NCBI RefSeq assembly: GCF_023078275.1
Contig: NC_062977.1
Coordinates: 15,707,118-15,771,117 of the forward strand
Direction: 5' to 3'
DNA: 64,000 nucleotides
From: Leguminivora glycinivorella
Taxonomy: Eukaryota > Arthropoda > Insecta > Lepidoptera > Tortricidae
The notes beneath the pieces were generated by a model. The model did no database searches and had not been told where the DNA came from. It saw nothing but the letters and a program-made list of their open reading frames with translations. Numbering within the stretch: the stretch's first letter is position 1; the number at the start of each line of letters is the position of its first letter. Position numbers and translations under genes: made by a program. This document shows, piece by piece, positions 59,346 through 64,000 of the stretch.

Positions 59346-62300
59346 TCATTGCAATGTGAAGGTGAACATTCACGGCTCCCAAGAGTAAACCAATTTAATC
59401 AATCAATTGAATACTGCATATAAATTGATTTAAATCTGACAACTTCCATAACAAAGCTATTTGTGCGATTTTTAAAGAGCTAATAGGCGAGTCGATGAAC
59501 TTTGAATGTGAACGCCGACGTCATTTGTTTTTGTTACGTAACAGGCAGAATTAAGATTTTACTTCACTCGCTTAATTAATACTTCCAACACAATGTAGGT
59601 AATAGGTAGCAGTAACATAAAACCCATACCTTTTAATAATTAATTAGCAAGGCACGTGATTACGCCGTGTCTTGCGTGGGCGACGGTCGCGCAACCGTCG
59701 CCGTCGCGTCTCATACTTTCATATCGATAGGGTTTGATTTTAGCATTCGTTAGCATTCAAATCAATCTATACCTCAATAGCTCGTACAATGTAATAGAAT
59801 GGGTATTATAAAGTATAGTTATGAAATGAGGGGGTCAGACAGAGCATTAGATTAGTCAAAGGGTTGCCAAATCTAAACGCTTTGGACCTTTGTGACTTAG
59901 CGTGGCAGCTGCTAGTTCAATGCAGATTATTATTTTAACACCGCAGTCAGCTTACGAAGTTGTCGTTTAATAGTTGCGAAGCTGATCCGATTTGTATGCT
60001 AATTACGGGACTCTAAGTCTAGCTGAACGATCCTTAAATAGCTGCTAATGGTACTATGTACGAGCTATAACAAGATAATCTTGTTACTTACAATACTTAC
60101 TCTACAGTTGTATAGTAAAATTTCAACAGTGAATCGGTTAATTTTGTAACCGGCAATTGGTCTTAGGTAATCGGTAAGAGATTGCTATATGTAATATAGT
60201 TATCGAAAGGGACGATCATGTAGCAACATCCTGAAAGAGGTAAGCGACCTCGTTTGATCAAGATTCATCAATCATGATGAATCGCGACATGTAGACATGA
60301 AGGGTGGATCATATTTCACCATTGGTAATGACATAGGTATGTAGAACATTATTTTAGGTTGTGGCTATAATATAGATGTTATAAGTTGGATTGGACTAGG
60401 TATATGAATCATTAGAAAAGGGGAAAATAAATCTTGACTATTAACAGATTGTGATAATTAATCAAAAGTTAAGATAGCAAAATGATAGCCGTCCCACACA
60501 AGTTTAGATTGTCGCTATATGTCAAGAGATAAACAGCTTTAGTTAATAGAGGTCCATAACCCTGCCCGATTAGCTATTCATGACGAGAAACAAATAATTT
60601 CCGGCTAACTTAACCGGCAGCACACCATGAAGTAATTAGCAGTGGCCAACATGACGGCTATAGTCGGATATTTATAAAGCCGAAGTGTCAAAAAACTGCG
60701 GCGACCTTGGTGCCCCCGCGCGGGCTCGTCGATACGTTCACCTCAGGTGGGGCCCGCGGAACGAGTTGTACCATTACTCACATATGGTCTATTTTACACT
60801 TGTACAGGTAAATAGGTAGCTGGTACCGAGGAATTCGCGGTACGCAGGTACGGCAACAAAACATGGTTTGCTACATAGTCAAAGGAATCAACACATTTTA
60901 TTGAACTCCTAACCGCGTTGTTTAAATGCACGCCTTAGTTTAGCGCATATAAGGAAATAGATAAAGTTGTGGAAGCCTTTAATATTAATTGGTTTTGCAA
61001 AACGTCCGGAAAGTCAATGTAAATAATTCATACATAACTAATTTAGGCACAGTCTTGACAGCTTTTCATTTTACTTTACTTTCAAGATTACTTAGCACGC
61101 AATTAGCAAAAGGCTCTAACTAATTAATAAAGTAAAACATCAAAAATTTGAATATACATATAAATAAAACAAAACAGTGACTTTGATTGATCGTGAACTT
61201 GTGTGAAAAAATATACCAGATCAGTTTTGTTTATACTGTTTTGTCGGCTTTTTGAGCTTTTAGAGAGAAGCCACATAAATTTCCCTTTTAAGAAGTGTTG
61301 TTTATCCGAGATCAAATATCATTTTCGTGGAATATCAAAATGTTTATTCAATTCAAAAGAGAGCAACACACATACAGTCTACCAGCATCAGCTATCAACA
61401 AAGTATTTTTTCCTTCTGCCGTAAATTTGAAACCCGTTTTATTAACTTAATTCTGTCATAAACTAGCCCGCATAGTGACTCATTTAAACGCCAATAGAAT
61501 GTTTTCTAAGTCATGGTAAGCCAATGCAATGAGAGACAGAGGATTGAATGCGGGTAACGTTAATACTTTAGCAGTAGTATCAATAAATATAAAATAATAC
61601 TGTGTGTTAATCACGTTCTTTAAATTAAAGTATTAAACAAAAGTAAGGTCGGTTTATTTAACGCAAAACGAGCAATTCAAACGTTTGACAAGGAAGCTAA
61701 TGTATGGCATTGAGCAACGCTAACTCGGAAGCAACCCTGAATGGTTAAAAGACTAAAGCATACGATAAATCAGAGCTGAAAGATTATTGTTTCACAGACA
61801 GAGAAGACGTAAGAAAACAAACTAAATATAAGTTACGTACTTACGCAGAGTTAAGGTTGTGTTTAAGTAGTTCACAAATTTTAATGCTTGCCTATGTTTT
61901 ACGTTTGAGTGGATAGAATTACAATTTGTTAATTGCCCTATTAATGAAATGGGCAAACATTCAAACATATCCTATAATTGCGCCAATAAACGCGCTTTAA
62001 CTTCGCTCCAAATTCAATTGCTCTTTAATGTTAATGTGTGTTTCCATCCTGATACTCAACCAATGGTAATTCAAGGGCCTTGATTAAAGTTTTCACTGTC
62101 GCGTTTAATTAAAACGATAGCTGCGTTACTCGTTTTCTTATAAACAGTAGCTGCATGAGTGAAACGAAAGTTTACCGCATCAGCGCACATAGAAATCTGC
62201 AACATGCCATGGTGATGATTTTCTCATTTCTCGACAGGATGGAGCGATTTCTAACACGTTGCCCGCAGGTATACTTTTTGTTATTTAGAAAATATGTGAG

Positions 62301-64000
62301 GAACTTATTAAATGTAGCGGTGTAATAGAAATATTATTTACTGAACAGCCAATTAAGAGAAGCAACGAAGCAGATGAAGTAGTAGTTATGCTGTAAAAGT
62401 AAGAAGATAACATTTCTAGTGAAAACAACCTACGCTTTGTGAGTGTAGCATGAAGTAAAAGTAATAATTACAAAAAGTTTATTAGTACATGAGTTCCACA
62501 GATTATGTATTTCATTGTTTTAGGAACTCTATTAATTTATTAAGTGAATAGTTTAAGATTAGTGTGAGCAAGTGGACATATAAATGCACATGCGTGCTTT
62601 GTCAGGCGATGCGATTTACCATCAGAAGTCAGGAGCGGTCTCTAAACCGGTCGGACCGGCCGCACTCGCTTCGTCGAAACACCATCCAACTCACTTACTT
62701 AAATTGTTAAACTGTATTACTTGGCAAATTGAATGTGTCTCAAATGGAAGGAAATGACTTAAAACTGTTTCATGGCTTTAAGTACCGGTTTAATCTCACG
62801 CCATCTTGGCAAGCACTTAGGTACCAAGCTGAATATGTTTATACGGGTACGCTAGGCACTTCAATATGTAAAATACCTAGTTACGTAATTAATTAGACTA
62901 AAAAAGTGAAACATATCTAGTACCTACCTATATATTCTGTTTACATGTTCAAACTAAATAACGTTTCATAATTTCTTGTGACAAAATGAAGTAATTATCC
63001 TACTGTCGTAGTTTTGTTTAGTTTGGCTGTGTAACCATAAGGGATTCAGAAATAGACGTACTTCGTTTATAAACAGCTCATAGATATCTATAAGGGGACG
63101 CAGCCCTTCCAATTGCCATCCCCTATCCCCTATTAAAGCTTCCTACTCATGATTAGATTACAAATTTTATAGCTACCGATGTGGCTGAGCAGACAGTTTT
63201 CGGCAAATGATGGATTAAGATCTGAGTTTTTTAACTGCGCAATATTGTAGCCGCAAATAATACCAAGGTGTCGCACGCATCTTAAAAAAATAAAACTATA
63301 ATAAATTTTCCACAATAACCTTGCACACCTATAGCGATAAGAATTAGTCATTCCGTCCGTGGTGAGCCTCCCACACTTGTCGGGTGGACGCTAATCAGAC
63401 ATGCTGTGCTAGTACATCATAGACAAATACGTGTGAGGTGACTAGGAAGCTTGTGGGATGCTCCGGTCTTGTTCCGTTCAATTCAAAGGATTACTATTAT
63501 TTACTAGATTCTTTGCGGGATATTAAAGTACTAAGGTATAAAATGGTACGCGTTTTTGTACTATTCAAACTATGTGTAAACAAGGTATCAAATTTTCGTG
63601 ATCACTATCGATATTACTCATATGACGACCTATGACGACGCACAACGATTGAAGTGACGACTTTGATTAACAAACCCTATTAAGAATTTAGTTTGCGTGA
63701 CCGATTACAATAAATCAATATAATATAGGTAGGTAAGGTACTTAACGCATAAGATAACGTAAAGCACCGCTTAAATTAGTAAAAATATGGTATTAGGAAA
63801 ACTAACCATGTACCAAAAATTTTGGTAAGAATAATTGTACCAAAACAAATCGATTTTGGTATGTAAAGCACCAAGTGGAATAAACTTTTGGATAGGTACA
63901 TCGTGCAAACGCGTAGTGTAGGTAGGTATGGCGTAAGTACCAGTATTATGGTACATGTCGACACCTACAATTTATAGTTCTTACATGTTGAAGCTATGTA
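59346..64000. other. Presumed EcR 5' intron or intergenic
   Basis: No coding exon, RNA gene or named repeat recognised up to the end of the window. Confidence 0.3.

Overview
The window is insect nuclear DNA, almost certainly from a moth or butterfly (Lepidoptera). It is AT-rich, its genes are split by introns with GT/AG borders, it carries repeat families typical of lepidopteran genomes, and both recognisable genes match lepidopteran families closely. No bacterial operon, CRISPR array, rRNA or intact viral gene was seen. Species cannot be fixed from the sequence alone.

Two genes are well supported, both on the minus strand. (1) Positions 3157-8913 hold a complete five-exon gene for a secreted 321-residue C-type lectin with two carbohydrate-recognition domains (immulectin type). 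All introns are phase 1 and the joined frame is open from signal peptide to stop. (2) Positions 14452-29046 hold six exons of the ecdysone receptor EcR: the DNA-binding domain, hinge and complete ligand-binding domain through the stop (440 residues). The isoform-specific N-terminal exons were not found and probably lie beyond position 64000. A third gene is represented only by a plus-strand C-terminal exon at 184-337.

Layout: 1-404, 3' end of an unidentified gene; 801-1656, hAT-type element; 3157-8913, lectin gene, with a 43-bp tandem repeat and interspersed repeats in its introns; about 10.1-14.45 kb, probably the long EcR 3' UTR; 14452-29046, EcR exons, with an 8.8-kb intron (15384-24172) packed with repeats; 29047-64000, sequence upstream of the first common EcR exon, either its 5' intron or intergenic. 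This last part holds many DNA transposon relics, including hAT elements with exact 8-bp target duplications, three related long-hairpin elements, a 3.4-kb TIR-bounded element carrying a small spliced reading frame, and several large palindromes.

The most interesting observations are two degenerate copies of EcR ligand-binding-domain exon pieces, each in the intron just downstream of its parent exon (a 300-bp tandem duplication at 25265-25863, and a 48-bp ungapped match at 24084-24131). Others are the 10-copy palindromic 43-bp array inside the lectin gene, the 3.4-kb element with a captured or relic two-exon frame, and the long foldbacks upstream of EcR. The lectin (humoral immunity) and EcR (steroid hormone response) have no known direct link beyond lying next to each other here.
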